A stretch of 64,000 nucleotides of DNA from NCBI RefSeq assembly GCF_015265435.1, contig NZ_JABJWH010000033.1, positions 50,666 through 114,665 on the forward strand. The letters are read 5' to 3'. Shown one piece after another: positions 19,173 to 28,721 of the stretch. Origin of the DNA: Alloalcanivorax profundimaris. GTDB lineage: Bacteria; Pseudomonadota; Gammaproteobacteria; Pseudomonadales; Alcanivoracaceae. The notes beneath the pieces were generated by a model. The model was given only the letters and a program-made list of their open reading frames with translations. It did no database searches and was not told the DNA's origin. The position numbers and the translations under genes were made by a program. Every line of letters starts with the position of its first letter. Within the stretch, counting starts at the first letter, position 1.

Positions 19173-20138
19173 TCAACGGCGTCCATAACCCCGCGCCGTG
19201 TCCACCGGATTGGCCAGCGGCTCGCCGAGTCGCCAGCGGTTGAAGTTGTCCACGAACTGCTCTCCCAGGGCCTGGCGCCAGCCGATGAAATCGCCGGCCA
19301 TGTGGGCGGAGAGCATCACGTCCGGACGGTCCCAGAGCGGGTGGTCCGCCGGCAGCGGCTCCTGCTCGAACACATCCAGAGCGGCGCCGGCCAGCGGCCC
19401 GTCCAGGGCGCGCAGCAGGGCCTCGGTGCGAACAATGGCGCCGCGCCCCACGTTGATGAAGGCGGCGCCGGGCTTCATCAGCCCGAAATGGTGGTCGTCG
19501 AACAGGCCTTCCGTGTCCGGGGTCAGCGGCGCGGTGACGATCACATAGTCGGCGTCGCCGAGCAGGTCCGGCAGATCCTGCTGGGCGTGTACGCGGTCGA
19601 AGGCGGCGTCCTCCCGCGCGCGACGGGCGGTGCCCACCACCTCCATGCCGAGGGCGCCAAGCAGGGTGGCCACGGAGCGGCCGATGGAGCCGGCCCCCAC
19701 CACCAGGGCGCGTTGGTCGCGGATCAGTGCCGTTTCCCGGTGTTGCCAGCGGTGCTCGCGCTGCAGCGCCAGGTTGGTGAGGGTGTCCTTGGCGAACAGC
19801 AGAATGGCGCCCAGCACGTATTCCGCGATGCCCCGGTCGAACACGCCGGCGGCATTGGTCACCGGGAAGCCGCCGTCGCGGATCGGCGGAATCATCAGAG
19901 CGTCGACGCCGGCGCTGGTGGCATGCACCCACTGGATCGGGCAGGGCTCCGGCCAGGCCGCCTCCAGGGCTTCCACGCGGAAGTCCGTGACCACCAGCAC
20001 GTCGGTGTCGGCGAGGGCCTCGGCGAGGCCCTCGTCGCCTTGCAACTGACGCACCCGGGCCAGGCCCTCCAGGGCCTCCAGGCCGGGCAGCGGCGCTTCG
20101 TCCGGCGCCAGCAGCACGGTTACCCGGGTGTTGCTCAT
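19173..20138 (-). CDS. D-2-hydroxyacid dehydrogenase, NAD(P)-dependent
   Basis: 321 residues from the ATG at 20138, which follows GGAGGAGACCGC. The Rossmann motif VVGAGSIGRSVATLLGALGMEVVG is in the middle, then NVGRGAIVRTEALLRAL and ALDVFEQEPLPADHPLW, as in the GhrA/PdxB-like family. The usual catalytic His appears in LSAHMAGDF. It reduces 2-oxoacids such as glyoxylate or hydroxypyruvate, or runs in reverse. Start overlaps the class III aminotransferase stop (ATGA), showing translational coupling. Confidence 0.9.
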   Translation of the reverse strand: MSNTRVTVLLAPDEAPLPGLEALEGLARVRQLQGDEGLAEALADTDVLVVTDFRVEALEAAWPEPCPIQWVHATSAGVDALMIPPIRDGGFPVTNAAGVFDRGIAEYVLGAILLFAKDTLTNLALQREHRWQHRETALIRDQRALVVGAGSIGRSVATLLGALGMEVVGTARRAREDAAFDRVHAQQDLPDLLGDADYVIVTAPLTPDTEGLFDDHHFGLMKPGAAFINVGRGAIVRTEALLRALDGPLAGAALDVFEQEPLPADHPLWDRPDVMLSAHMAGDFIGWRQALGEQFVDNFNRWRLGEPLANPVDTARGYGRR

Positions 20139-21385
20139 GCGGTCTCCTCCAGGGCGTCCTGGAACAGGTCCACCGCCTGGTCGATCTCTTGCCGGCTGGC
20201 GGTGAGCGGCGGCAACCAGCGCACCACCTGGCCGTGGGTGCCGCAGCGCAGCAGCAGCAGGCCGCTGTGTTCGCAGGCCTTGAGCAGGGCGCCGGCGCGC
20301 TCGCCGTCCGGCTGGCGTGGTGCCTTGACGATTTCCAGGCCCAGCATCAAGCCCAGCCCGCGCACCTCGTCGATGCACTCATAGCGCTCCATCAGCCCTT
20401 CCAGGCGCTGGCGCAGATAGTCGCCTTCGCCGGCGGCGTGGGCCACCAGGTCCTCTTCCTCGATCACATCCAGGGTGGCCAGGGCGGCGGCGCAGGCCAC
20501 CGCGTTGGCGCCGTAGGTGCCGCCCTGGGAGCCGGGCCAGCCCTCGGCCATCAGGGCGCGGCTGGCGGCCACGGCGGACAGCGGATAGCCGCTGGCCAGG
20601 CCCTTGGCGGTAACCAGCAGGTCCGGGTGCGCATCGTAGTGCTGGTGGCTCCAGAAGCGGCCGGTGCGGCCGTAGCCGGCCTGGATTTCATCGGCGATCA
20701 GCAGGATGCCATGCTCGTCGCAGCGCTCGCGCAGCCCCTGCATGAAACGCCGGGTGGCCGGGTAGTAGCCGTATTCGCCCTGCACCGGCTCGATGATCAT
20801 GGCGGCGGTGTCGGCCGGCGCGGACTGGGTCAGGAACAGGTGGTCCAGTTCCTGGAGGCAGAAATCCACGGTGTCCTCCTCGCTCCAGCCGTAGCGGTAG
20901 CTGTGCGGGAAGGGGCTGAAGCAGACGCCGGCCATGAGCGGCTGCCAGCCGCTGCGCACCTTGGTGGTGGAGGTGGTCATGGACGCCGCCGCCAGGGTGC
21001 GGCCGTGGAAGCCGCCGGTGAAGGCGATGATGTTGGGCCGGCCGGTGGCCTGACGCACCAGGCGCAGGGCGGTCTCGATGGCCTCGCTGCCGGAGTTGGA
21101 AAACGCCACCGCGTCCAGGGACCGGGGCAGGTGTTCGTAGAGCCGGTCGGTGAGCCGCAGCATGTTGGGGTGGGTGACGGTGGCGTACTGGGCGTGCACC
21201 AGGGTGCCCACCTGGCGCTGGGCCGCTTCCACCACGCGGGGGTGGCAATGGCCGGTGGCGGTCACCCCGATGCCGGAGGTGAAATCCAGCCAGCGCCGGC
21301 CTTCGCCGTCGTACAGCCAGCTACCCTCGCCGCGCTCCGCGCAGATGCCGCTGGATTGCACCAGCAGTGGAGACAGATGATTCAT
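20135..21385 (-). CDS. class III aminotransferase (4-aminobutyrate/omega-amino acid type)
   Basis: 416 residues from the ATG at 21385 behind GGAGGAGCAAGG. Shows GTLVHAQYATVTHPN, SNSGSEAIETALRLVRQATGR, IIEPVQGEYGYYP, LIADEIQAGYGRTGRFW and the PLP lysine in VTAKGLASGYPL. This is the fold of GABA, ornithine and other omega-aminotransferases. With the succinate-semialdehyde dehydrogenase upstream it would complete GABA breakdown to succinate (inference). A specific substrate cannot be read from sequence alone. Confidence 0.92.
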   Translation of the reverse strand: MNHLSPLLVQSSGICAERGEGSWLYDGEGRRWLDFTSGIGVTATGHCHPRVVEAAQRQVGTLVHAQYATVTHPNMLRLTDRLYEHLPRSLDAVAFSNSGSEAIETALRLVRQATGRPNIIAFTGGFHGRTLAAASMTTSTTKVRSGWQPLMAGVCFSPFPHSYRYGWSEEDTVDFCLQELDHLFLTQSAPADTAAMIIEPVQGEYGYYPATRRFMQGLRERCDEHGILLIADEIQAGYGRTGRFWSHQHYDAHPDLLVTAKGLASGYPLSAVAASRALMAEGWPGSQGGTYGANAVACAAALATLDVIEEEDLVAHAAGEGDYLRQRLEGLMERYECIDEVRGLGLMLGLEIVKAPRQPDGERAGALLKACEHSGLLLLRCGTHGQVVRWLPPLTASRQEIDQAVDLFQDALEETA

Positions 21386-21443
21386 GCCTTGCTCCTCCCT
21401 CGTCGATTCGGGCGGGGGGTGCCGGCCTTGGATCAAGACCGGA

Positions 21444-22601
21444 TCAGCGGCTCCCGCCCAGGGCGCCTTGAATCCGCGCACCGATGGCTTCGGTGCCGCT
21501 CGCCGGGTGTTCCCCGGCCAGGTCCGCTTTCAGCGTCTCATGCAAATGGCGCGCCGCGCCATTAAAAATCGTGTTTTTTTCACCCAGCCACTGGAGCAGC
21601 AGGGCGAGGCTGAAGAGAGTGGCCCGGGGATCCGCCACGCCCTGGCCGGCGATGTCCGGCGCCGAGCCGTGGGTGGGCTCGAACAGGGCGGGCTGCGTCG
21701 GATCGGAAGGATTGAGGTTGGCGGAGGGCGCCACGCCCAGGCCGCCGGACAGCACCGCCGCCAGGTCGGTGAGGATGTCGCCGTGCAGATTGCTGGCCAC
21801 CACCACGTCGAAACGCCAGGGCGCCTGCACGAACTTCATGGCGGCGGCATCCACCAGCTCATGGTGGGTGGCGATGTCCGGATAGTCGGCGGCCACGTCC
21901 CGGAACACCTCGGTGTACAGCTCGCCCCAGAACGCCTGGGCGTTGCGTTTGGTGATCAGGCACACCTGGGCGGCCTTGTCCTCGCCGCCGGGCTCGTTGA
22001 ACACCCGGTCGCGGCCGTCGCGAGCCCGGTCCGCGGCGCGGGCGCGGGCCTGCTCGAAGGCGTGGCGGATCAGGCGTTCGGTGGCGGCGTGGGTGAACAC
22101 TTCCAGCTGGTTGGCGATCTCGTCGCGGGTGCCGGCGCGCAGCCGGCCGCCCTGGCCGGCGTACTCGCCTTCGCTGTTCTCGCGGATCACCAGCATGTCC
22201 AGGTCCCGGGCGCGGGGATCGGCCAGGTACTGGACGGTGCCGGGGTAGAAGCGGGCCGGCCGTTCGCAGGCCCACAGATTGAGCCCCTTGCGCAGGGTCA
22301 GCAGCGGCGCCAGGGAAATGCCGTCGGGCAGATGGTAGCGGCGCGGATCGTCCAGCGGCCCCGGGTCGCCCAGGGCGCCGAGCAGCAGGGCGTCGTAGCC
22401 GCGCAGCCGCTCCAGCGCGTCCTCGGGCATCATGGCGCCGTGGCGCCGGTGCCAGTCCGTGGCGGGCCAGGGCAGCACCTCGTAGTCCAGAGGCAGATCG
22501 TGGCCGTGGATCAGTGTGTTCAGCACCGTCTCGGCCACGGCCATCACCTCGGGGCCAATGCCGTCGCCGGGCAGCAGCGCGATGCGGTATGAATCGGTCA
22601 T
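21444..22601 (-). CDS. D-malate/tartrate-type dehydrogenase (isopropylmalate dehydrogenase family)
   Basis: 385 residues from the ATG at 22601 with GGAG upstream. Opens IALLPGDGIGPEVM, contains the loop VIRENSEGEYAGQGGR and the metal-site Asp in ASNLHGDILTDLAAVLSGGLG, and ends with the NAD region FEPTHGSAPDIAGQG. The ENSEGEY loop, instead of the ELTGGIY of LeuB, is typical of D-malate/tartrate dehydrogenases (DmlA/TtuC). These make pyruvate or oxaloglycolate. The real substrate in this cluster is uncertain. Confidence 0.88.
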   Translation of the reverse strand: MTDSYRIALLPGDGIGPEVMAVAETVLNTLIHGHDLPLDYEVLPWPATDWHRRHGAMMPEDALERLRGYDALLLGALGDPGPLDDPRRYHLPDGISLAPLLTLRKGLNLWACERPARFYPGTVQYLADPRARDLDMLVIRENSEGEYAGQGGRLRAGTRDEIANQLEVFTHAATERLIRHAFEQARARAADRARDGRDRVFNEPGGEDKAAQVCLITKRNAQAFWGELYTEVFRDVAADYPDIATHHELVDAAAMKFVQAPWRFDVVVASNLHGDILTDLAAVLSGGLGVAPSANLNPSDPTQPALFEPTHGSAPDIAGQGVADPRATLFSLALLLQWLGEKNTIFNGAARHLHETLKADLAGEHPASGTEAIGARIQGALGGSR

Positions 22602-22629
22602 AACGACTCCCGACCAGAACATTCACCCC

Positions 22630-22723
22630 GTAGGAGCGGCCGGGCGGCGTTTCGCTTCAGCCGCGATCAGTCTCGATCAACGGGACCGCTGATGCCCTTT
22701 TCGCGACTAAAGTCGCTCCTACG
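22630..22723. repeat. pair of REP-like elements in inverted orientation
   Basis: GTAGGAGCGGC...GCTTCAGCCGCGAT (22630-22667) faces TCGCGACTAAAGTCGCTCCTACGG (22701-22724). The head GTAGGAGCGGC and tail GCCGCGAT recur at 24299, 38702, 40122 and 40181. Such BIME-like pairs are often tied to RAYT transposases; none is in this window. Confidence 0.8.
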
Positions 22724-22732
22724 GTCCGGGGG

Positions 22733-24187
22733 TTAGCCCATGCAGAGGTACTTGATCTCGCAGTATTCCTCGATGCCGTACTTGGAGCCTTCGCGGCCCA
22801 GGCCGGATTCCTTGACGCCGCCGAACGGCGCCGCCGCGTTGGAAATCAGCCCCTCGTTGATGCCCACCATGCCGGCTTCCAGGGCCTCGGCCACGCGCCA
22901 CACCCGGTGGATGTTCTCGCTGTAGAAGTAGGAGGCCAGGCCGAAGGGCGTGTCGTTGGCCATGCGGATGCCTTCCTGCTCGTCCTGGAAGCGGATCACC
23001 GCCGCCAGCGGGCCGAAGGTTTCCTCCACGCAGAATTCCATGTCCTGGCTGGCGTTCACGATCAGGGTGGGTTGCACGAAGTTGCCGCCGCGCTCATGGG
23101 GCTCGCCGCCGAGCACCACCTTGCCGCCTTTTTCCCGGGCGTCCTTGATGTGCTCCATGACCTTGTCCACGGCGCCCTTGTTGATCAGCGGCGCCTGGGT
23201 GACGCCGTCCTCGAAGCCGTCGCCCACCTTCAGGTCCTGGATCGCCGCCTTGAGCTTTTCGACGAAGGCGTCGTGGACACCGTCCTGCACCAGGAAGCGG
23301 TTCACGCACACGCAGGTCTGGCCGGTGTTGCGGAATTTAGAGGCGATGGCGCCTTCCACGGCTTTGTCCAGGTCGGCGTCGTCGAACACCAGGAAGGGCG
23401 CATTGCCGCCCAGTTCCAGGGAGATTTTCTGGATGTGCTCGGCGGATTGGGCCATCAACTGGCTGCCCACCTCGGTGGAGCCGGTGAAGCTCACCTTGCG
23501 CACCACCGGGGAGCTGGTGATGGTCTGGGAAATGGCGGCGGCGGAGCCGGTGATCACGTTGATCACGCCGGCGGGGATGCCGGCGCGGGTGGCCAGCTCG
23601 CCCAGGGCCAGGGCGGAGTAGGGGGTGGCGCTGGCCGGCTTGACCACCATGGTGCAGCCGGCGGCCAGGGCGGCGCCGGCCTTGCGGGTGATCATGGACG
23701 CCGGGAAGTTCCATGGCGTGATGGCGGCGGTGACGCCCACCGGCTGCTTGATCACCACGATGTGCTGGCCGGGCTTGGCGCCGGGGATGGTGTCGCCGTA
23801 GACGCGGCGCGCTTCCTCGGCGAACCACTTCAGGAAGGACGCGGCGTAGGCGATCTCGCCCTTGGATTCCGCCAGCGGCTTGCCCTGCTCCAGGGTCATG
23901 ATGGCGCCCAGGTCGTCCTGGTGCTCCATCATCAGCTCGTACCAGCGGTACAGCAGGTCGGCGCGTTCGGCGGCGGTCTTGGCGCGCCAGGCGGGCAGGG
24001 CGTTGTCGGCGGCGGCGATGGCCTGGCGGGTGTCCGCCTCCTTCATGCGCGGAACCTGGCCGATGATGTCGCCGGTGGACGGGTTGTCCACGTCCAGGGT
24101 GGCGCCGTCCTCGGCGTCGCACCACTGGCCGTTGATGTAGCACTGTTGGCGGAACAGGTCTTTGTCTTTCAGCTGAAACTGGCTCAT
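22733..24187 (-). CDS. gabD: succinate-semialdehyde dehydrogenase, NAD(P)-dependent
   Basis: 484 residues, exactly GabD-like length. ATG at 24187 behind CAGGAG. Contains ITPWNFPASMITRKAGAALAAGC, the catalytic Glu in LELGGNAPFLVFDDAD and the catalytic Cys in RNTGQTCVCVNRF, plus EETFGPLAAV and GGVKESGLGREG. The second Cys next to the nucleophile (CVC) is typical of bacterial GabD. It oxidises succinic semialdehyde to succinate. First gene of the minus-strand cluster, separated from the next gene by a REP pair. Confidence 0.93.
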   Translation of the reverse strand: MSQFQLKDKDLFRQQCYINGQWCDAEDGATLDVDNPSTGDIIGQVPRMKEADTRQAIAAADNALPAWRAKTAAERADLLYRWYELMMEHQDDLGAIMTLEQGKPLAESKGEIAYAASFLKWFAEEARRVYGDTIPGAKPGQHIVVIKQPVGVTAAITPWNFPASMITRKAGAALAAGCTMVVKPASATPYSALALGELATRAGIPAGVINVITGSAAAISQTITSSPVVRKVSFTGSTEVGSQLMAQSAEHIQKISLELGGNAPFLVFDDADLDKAVEGAIASKFRNTGQTCVCVNRFLVQDGVHDAFVEKLKAAIQDLKVGDGFEDGVTQAPLINKGAVDKVMEHIKDAREKGGKVVLGGEPHERGGNFVQPTLIVNASQDMEFCVEETFGPLAAVIRFQDEQEGIRMANDTPFGLASYFYSENIHRVWRVAEALEAGMVGINEGLISNAAAPFGGVKESGLGREGSKYGIEEYCEIKYLCMG

Positions 24188-24298
24188 CGGGCTCTCCTGA
24201 AGAAGCATCTTCGCGCAAACGAATTCAATGCTTTAACGCTAGCAGAGCTTGGCGGCCAGTCCTATCCCTTGAGGCAGGCTTTTACGTCGCGCGCCCCG

Positions 24299-24322
24299 GT
24301 AGGAGCGGCTTTAGCCGCGATA
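24299..24322. repeat. REP-like element between suhB and gabD
   Basis: GTAGGAGCGGCTTTAGCCGCGATA, a perfect hairpin GCGGCTTTAGCCGC inside the shared head and tail. It lies in the 219-base gap between the gabD start and the suhB stop. Confidence 0.8.
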
Positions 24323-24406
24323 GCCATCCATGATTGGAGCGCGGTCGCGGCCAGAGCGGCACACCGCCCGGCCGCCCCGACAAGAGGCGGCGGGTATGGG
24401 CGCGGC

Positions 24407-25228
24407 TTAGCCGCGCTTGAGGCTGTCGGTGAGGTGCGGCTTGATCTTCTGCAGCAGGCCCTTGAACACCTTGGGGGCGCCGGCCACCAGGTTGCCCCGG
24501 GTCAGGTGGTTGTGGCCGCCGGCCACGTCGCCCACCAGCCCGCCGGCCTCGGTGATCAGCAGGGTGCCGGCGGCCATGTCCCACTCCTGCAGGCCCAGCT
24601 CGAAGAAGCCGTCGGTGCGGCCGGCGGCCAGCCAGGCCAGGTCCAGGGCGGCGGAGCCCGGGCGGCGCAGGCCGGCGGCGTCCTCGGCGATGGCCCGGAA
24701 CATGCCCAGGTAGGCGTCGATGTAGGCCATCTGGTCCTTGCGGAACGGGAAGCCGGTGCCGATCAGGGCGCCGTCCAGGCTGGCGCGGCCGGAGACCCGG
24801 ATGCGGCGGCCATTGAGGGCGGCGCCGCGGCCACGGCTGGCGGTGAATTCCTCTTCGCGCAGCGGATCATAGATCACGCCGTGCTCCACCCGGCCCTTGA
24901 TCTTCAGGGCGATGGACACCGCGTACTGGGGAAAGCCGTGGATGAAATTGGTGGTGCCGTCGAGCGGATCGATCACCCACAGGTAATCGGCGCCTTCGCC
25001 CTTGCCGGGCAGTTCGCCGCCTTCCTCGGCGAGGATGCCGTGGTCCGGGTACGCCTTGCGGATGACGTCGATGATGCGTGCCTCGGCGGCCTTGTCCACC
25101 TGGGTGACGAAGTCGTTGGCCTCCTTGCGATCCACCTTGAGCGGGTCGCCGTTCTCCGCCGCGCGGCGGATCAGGTTGCCCGCCTGGCGGGCGGCTCGCA
25201 GGGCAATGTTCACTTGCGGCGCGTGCAT
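24407..25228 (-). CDS. suhB: inositol-1-monophosphatase SuhB
   Basis: 273 residues. Metal site motifs: EEGGE, DPLDGTTNFIHGFP and WDMAAGTLLITEAGG. SuhB is an inositol monophosphatase that also joins rRNA antitermination complexes. It is divergent from trmJ (188 nt apart), the typical arrangement in Pseudomonas-like genomes. Confidence 0.96.
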   Translation of the reverse strand: MHAPQVNIALRAARQAGNLIRRAAENGDPLKVDRKEANDFVTQVDKAAEARIIDVIRKAYPDHGILAEEGGELPGKGEGADYLWVIDPLDGTTNFIHGFPQYAVSIALKIKGRVEHGVIYDPLREEEFTASRGRGAALNGRRIRVSGRASLDGALIGTGFPFRKDQMAYIDAYLGMFRAIAEDAAGLRRPGSAALDLAWLAAGRTDGFFELGLQEWDMAAGTLLITEAGGLVGDVAGGHNHLTRGNLVAGAPKVFKGLLQKIKPHLTDSLKRG

Positions 25229-25416
25229 GCAATCATCCTATCGGTTTGGAAGAGCGGGTTCCCGGGAAACGGGGAACCGGACGGGAGGCGGATTGTAGCA
25301 GAGCGCGCGGGAGGAAGGCAGGCCTCTCGCCGGCCCCCAACCGGGGCGGTCCTCGCGTTTGCCGGGCGCAGGGCCTAAAATCCCCTTCCTTCTTAGCAAG
25401 CTCCGGGATATCGAAG

Positions 25417-26190
25417 ATGCTCGACAAGGTGCGCGTGGTGATGGTGGAGACCACCCACCCCGGCAACATCGGCGCCGCCGCCCGCGCCATGAAGACCATG
25501 GGGCTGGCGGACCTGCGCCTGGTGGCGCCCAAGATCCATCCCAGCGCCGAGGCCACCGCCCGCGCCTCCGGGGCCGGCGATATCCTGGCCAATGCCCGGG
25601 TCTGCGCGGACCTGGACGAGGCCCTGGAGGGCGCCACCCTGGTGGTGGGCACCAGCGCCCGCCTGCGCCGGGTGCCCTGGCCTTGCCTGACGCCCCGCCA
25701 GCTCACCGCCCAGCTCCAGCACGAGCCGGACGACACCCGCATCGCGGTGCTGTTCGGCCGCGAGGACCGGGGGCTCACCAACGAGGAGCTGCACCGCTGC
25801 AACCTGCACGTCACCGTGCCCACCAACCCGGACTACGGCGTGCTCAACGTGGCCTCGGCGGTGCAGCTGCTGGCCTATGAACTGCGCCTGGCGCTGGTCG
25901 GCGACGAAGCGGAGCCGCGCGGCGCGCGCTCCAAGCGCGCCACCATGCCGCTGCCGGAAATGTTCTGGGACGTGGAGCCGGCCAGCAATCAGACCGTGCA
26001 GGGGTTCCTGGAGCACCTGGAGCGGTTGATGGAGGACAGCGGGTTCCTGGACCCGGAACAGCCCGGGCAGGTGATGACGCGCATGCGGCGTTTGTTCCTG
26101 CGCGCCCGCCCGGACAAAATGGAGATCAGTATTCTGCGCGGCACCCTGGTGGCTTTGGAGAAGCGCCTGCGGGGCCAGGATTCGAGGTAG
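25417..26190 (+). CDS. trmJ: tRNA (cytidine/uridine-2'-O-)-methyltransferase TrmJ
   Basis: 257 residues from the ATG at 25417; the open frame before it overlaps the suhB promoter side and lacks a ribosome binding site. The SPOUT knot fold shows in [32 protein letters not shown] and [19 protein letters not shown]. It methylates the 2'-OH of nucleotide 32 in several tRNAs. Followed after 2 nt by cysE. Confidence 0.95.
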   Translation: MLDKVRVVMVETTHPGNIGAAARAMKTMGLADLRLVAPKIHPSAEATARASGAGDILANARVCADLDEALEGATLVVGTSARLRRVPWPCLTPRQLTAQLQHEPDDTRIAVLFGREDRGLTNEELHRCNLHVTVPTNPDYGVLNVASAVQLLAYELRLALVGDEAEPRGARSKRATMPLPEMFWDVEPASNQTVQGFLEHLERLMEDSGFLDPEQPGQVMTRMRRLFLRARPDKMEISILRGTLVALEKRLRGQDSR

Positions 26191-26192
26191 CT

Positions 26193-26963
26193 ATGCTTAA
26201 GCAGATCAAAGAGGACATCAACTCCGTTTTCCACCGTGACCCGGCGGCGCGCAACACCCTGGAGGTCCTGCTCAACTACCCGGGGCTGCACGCGGTGCTG
26301 TTCCACCGCCTGGCCCACTGGCTGTGGCGGCGCAACTTCAAGCAGCTGGCGCGGTTGATCTCCACCTTCAGTCGCTGGCTCACCGGCATCGAGATCCACC
26401 CCGGCGCGCGCATCGGCCGGCGTTTCTTCATCGACCACGGCATGGGCGTGGTGATCGGTGAAACCGCCGAGATCGGCGACGACGTGACCCTCTACCACGG
26501 CGTCACCCTGGGCGGCACCAGCTGGGACAAGGGCAAGCGCCACCCGACCCTGGAGGACGGCGTGGTGGTGGGCGCCGGCGCCAAGGTGCTGGGCCCCTTC
26601 ACGGTCCACAAGGACGCCAAGATCGGTTCCAACTCCGTGGTCACCAAGGAGGTGCCGGAGGGCGCCACCGTGGTGGGCATTCCTGGCCGGGTGATCGGCC
26701 AGCCGGCCACCGAGCAGGAAAAGAACCGCAAGGAAATGGCGGACAAGATCGGCTTCCAGGCCTACGGCGTCAGCAACGACATGCCGGACCCGGTGGCCGA
26801 GGCCATCGGCGCGCTGCTGGACCACCTGCACGCGGTGGACGGCAAGCTGGACCGGGTGTGCGACAACCTGCGCCGCCAGGGCATCCAGGGCTGCGACGAG
26901 AAACTGCCGGAGCTCAAGGACGAGGACTTCGAGCCGGTGAAGGCCCGCGGCGGCGGCGACTGA
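26193..26963 (+). CDS. cysE: serine O-acetyltransferase
   Basis: 256 residues. An N-terminal helical part (residues 1-70) precedes a left-handed beta-helix of hexapeptide repeats with [33 protein letters not shown], the CysE signature, and [18 protein letters not shown]. It acetylates serine with acetyl-CoA, the first step of cysteine synthesis. In related genomes iscR follows trmJ-cysE; here a symporter gene follows instead. Confidence 0.95.
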   Translation: MLKQIKEDINSVFHRDPAARNTLEVLLNYPGLHAVLFHRLAHWLWRRNFKQLARLISTFSRWLTGIEIHPGARIGRRFFIDHGMGVVIGETAEIGDDVTLYHGVTLGGTSWDKGKRHPTLEDGVVVGAGAKVLGPFTVHKDAKIGSNSVVTKEVPEGATVVGIPGRVIGQPATEQEKNRKEMADKIGFQAYGVSNDMPDPVAEAIGALLDHLHAVDGKLDRVCDNLRRQGIQGCDEKLPELKDEDFEPVKARGGGD

Positions 26964-26981
26964 ATTCAGGCCACCCGACCG

Positions 26982-27890
26982 ATGATACAAACCCTCACCC
27001 GCCTGTTCCCGCTGTGGGCGATTCTGTTTTCCGGCTTCGCGTTCGCGTTTCCCGATCAGCTGGCGACCCTGAGTTGGGCCATCGTGCCGCTGCTGATGCT
27101 GATCATGTTCGGCATGGGCATGACGCTCACCTGGGCGGACTTCGCCGACGCGGGCAAGCGCCCGGTGGTGATCGGCGCCGGGGTGGCGCTGCAGTTTCTG
27201 ATCATGCCGCTGGTGGGGCTGCTGGTGGGCTCCTTGCTGCGCCTGCCGCCGGAATGGGTGCTGGGCCTGGTGCTGGTGGGAGCCTGCCCCGGCGGCACCG
27301 CCTCCAACGTGATCTGTTATCTGGCGCGGGCGGACGTGGCCCTGTCCATCGCCATGACCTCGGTGTCCACGCTGCTGGCGGTGCTGGCCACGCCCCTGCT
27401 GGTGTGGGTCTATCAGGGCCAGGCCATCGACGTGCCGGTGGCCTCCATGCTCGGGTCCCTGGTCAAGATCATCCTGCTGCCGGTGGTGGCCGGTACCTTC
27501 CTGAACAGTGTCTTCGGCGCCCGGCTGACGCCGGTGCGCAACGTCTTCCCATTGGTGTCGGTGATCGCCATCGTGGTGGTGATCGGCGTGATCGTGGCGC
27601 TGAACCGGGAACGCATCGCCACCGGCGGCCTGCTGGTGATGCTGGCGGTGGTACTGCACAACCTGCTGGGCCTGAGCCTGGGCTACGGCGGCGCGCGCCT
27701 GTTGCGGCTGGACCCGGCGCGGGCGCGCACCCTGGCCATCGAGGTGGGGATGCAGAATTCCGGGCTCGGGGTGGCGCTGGCGGTGAAGCACTTCTCCGCC
27801 AGCGCCGCTTTGCCCGCGGCCCTGTTCAGCGTGTGGCACAACCTGTCCGGCTCCTTGCTGGCCTGGTACTGGCGGCGCCGCCAAGCGTAA
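26982..27890 (+). CDS. bile acid:sodium symporter (BASS) family transporter
   Basis: 302 residues, almost wholly hydrophobic with about nine to ten membrane helices. Motifs typical of the family: MFGMGMTLTWADF, GACPGGTASNVICYLARADVALSIAMTSVSTLLA and EVGMQNSGLGVALAVKHF (the sodium-binding crossover regions). Bacterial members move small organic acids or pantoate-like compounds with sodium; substrate here is unknown. Lies 18 nt behind cysE. Confidence 0.92.
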   Translation: MIQTLTRLFPLWAILFSGFAFAFPDQLATLSWAIVPLLMLIMFGMGMTLTWADFADAGKRPVVIGAGVALQFLIMPLVGLLVGSLLRLPPEWVLGLVLVGACPGGTASNVICYLARADVALSIAMTSVSTLLAVLATPLLVWVYQGQAIDVPVASMLGSLVKIILLPVVAGTFLNSVFGARLTPVRNVFPLVSVIAIVVVIGVIVALNRERIATGGLLVMLAVVLHNLLGLSLGYGGARLLRLDPARARTLAIEVGMQNSGLGVALAVKHFSASAALPAALFSVWHNLSGSLLAWYWRRRQA

Positions 27891-27942
27891 AAACCGGTAA
27901 CACGGTAACGGCCTGATCTGGCCGCCGGGGTACACTGCGGGC

Positions 27943-28653
27943 ATGGCACGTTTCGTTATCGTTTTGCTGACCCTGGTGCTGGCCGCCGGGGTCTTCCTGG
28001 CCGGCCTCAAGCAGCAATGGTGGCCGGTTCCCCGCCACTGGAATCCCTTCATGGCTCTGCATCTGGACGACCCGGTCACGCCGGTGACGCGCTGGAAGCT
28101 GCGCCGGCTGGGCGACCGGCCGCTGGCCTGCCGGGCGGTGCTGAACACGGCGCCGGAGGGCACCCTGGATGCGCTGCCCCTGGAGGACTACACGCCGGTG
28201 GAAAGCTGTCCGCTGACCAATGTGGTCCGGGTGCGGTCCACGGTGGTGGCGTTCAACAACAGCTTCGTGGCCCGCTGCCCGCTGGTGGCGGCCTGGTCCC
28301 TGTACGAGCGGCGCCGGCTGCAGCCCCTGGCCCGGGAATATTTCGACCAGCCGGTGGCCGAGGTCTGGCACTACGGCACCTTCGCCTGCCGCAACATCTA
28401 TCACCGCGAGGATGACCGGCGCAGCGACCACGCCACCGCCTCCGCCCTGGACGTGGCCGCCTTCTCCCTGGCCGATGGCACCCGCGTTTCGGTGCAGGAC
28501 CACTGGGACGACGAGGGCGACAAAGGGGCGTTTCTGCACGCCGCCTTCGACGGCGCCTGCGGCCTGTTCGGCACCGCCCTGGGGCCGGACTACAACGCCG
28601 CCCACGCCGATCATTTCCACTTCGGGCTGCGCGGGTTCGGCATCTGCCGGTGA
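27943..28653 (+). CDS. extensin-like domain protein (PF06904), exported peptidase-like
   Basis: 236 residues with an N-terminal signal anchor (residues 3-22). The C-terminal half carries RSDHATASALDVAAFSLADG and HADHFHFGLRG, the HxxxxxxD...HxH pattern of LAS-type zinc peptidases found in bacterial extensin-like proteins. Cysteines CRAVL...CPLT...CPLV...CR...CGLF may form disulfides in the periplasm. A cell-wall peptidase role is plausible but unproven. Confidence 0.85.
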   Translation: MARFVIVLLTLVLAAGVFLAGLKQQWWPVPRHWNPFMALHLDDPVTPVTRWKLRRLGDRPLACRAVLNTAPEGTLDALPLEDYTPVESCPLTNVVRVRSTVVAFNNSFVARCPLVAAWSLYERRRLQPLAREYFDQPVAEVWHYGTFACRNIYHREDDRRSDHATASALDVAAFSLADGTRVSVQDHWDDEGDKGAFLHAAFDGACGLFGTALGPDYNAAHADHFHFGLRGFGICR

Positions 28654-28721
28654 TTGTCGTAGCGCTGTAACATCGGTGGCGGACACTGTTCCGGAAGTGA
28701 TCCGGAGCGAGTTCCGACACC

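Noticed and set aside
22907..25378. Open frame of 823 codons on the plus strand across gabD and suhB
   Set aside because: It lies opposite well-recognised genes, has Gly/His/Val-rich low-complexity translation typical of antisense of GC-rich codons, and no ribosome binding site.
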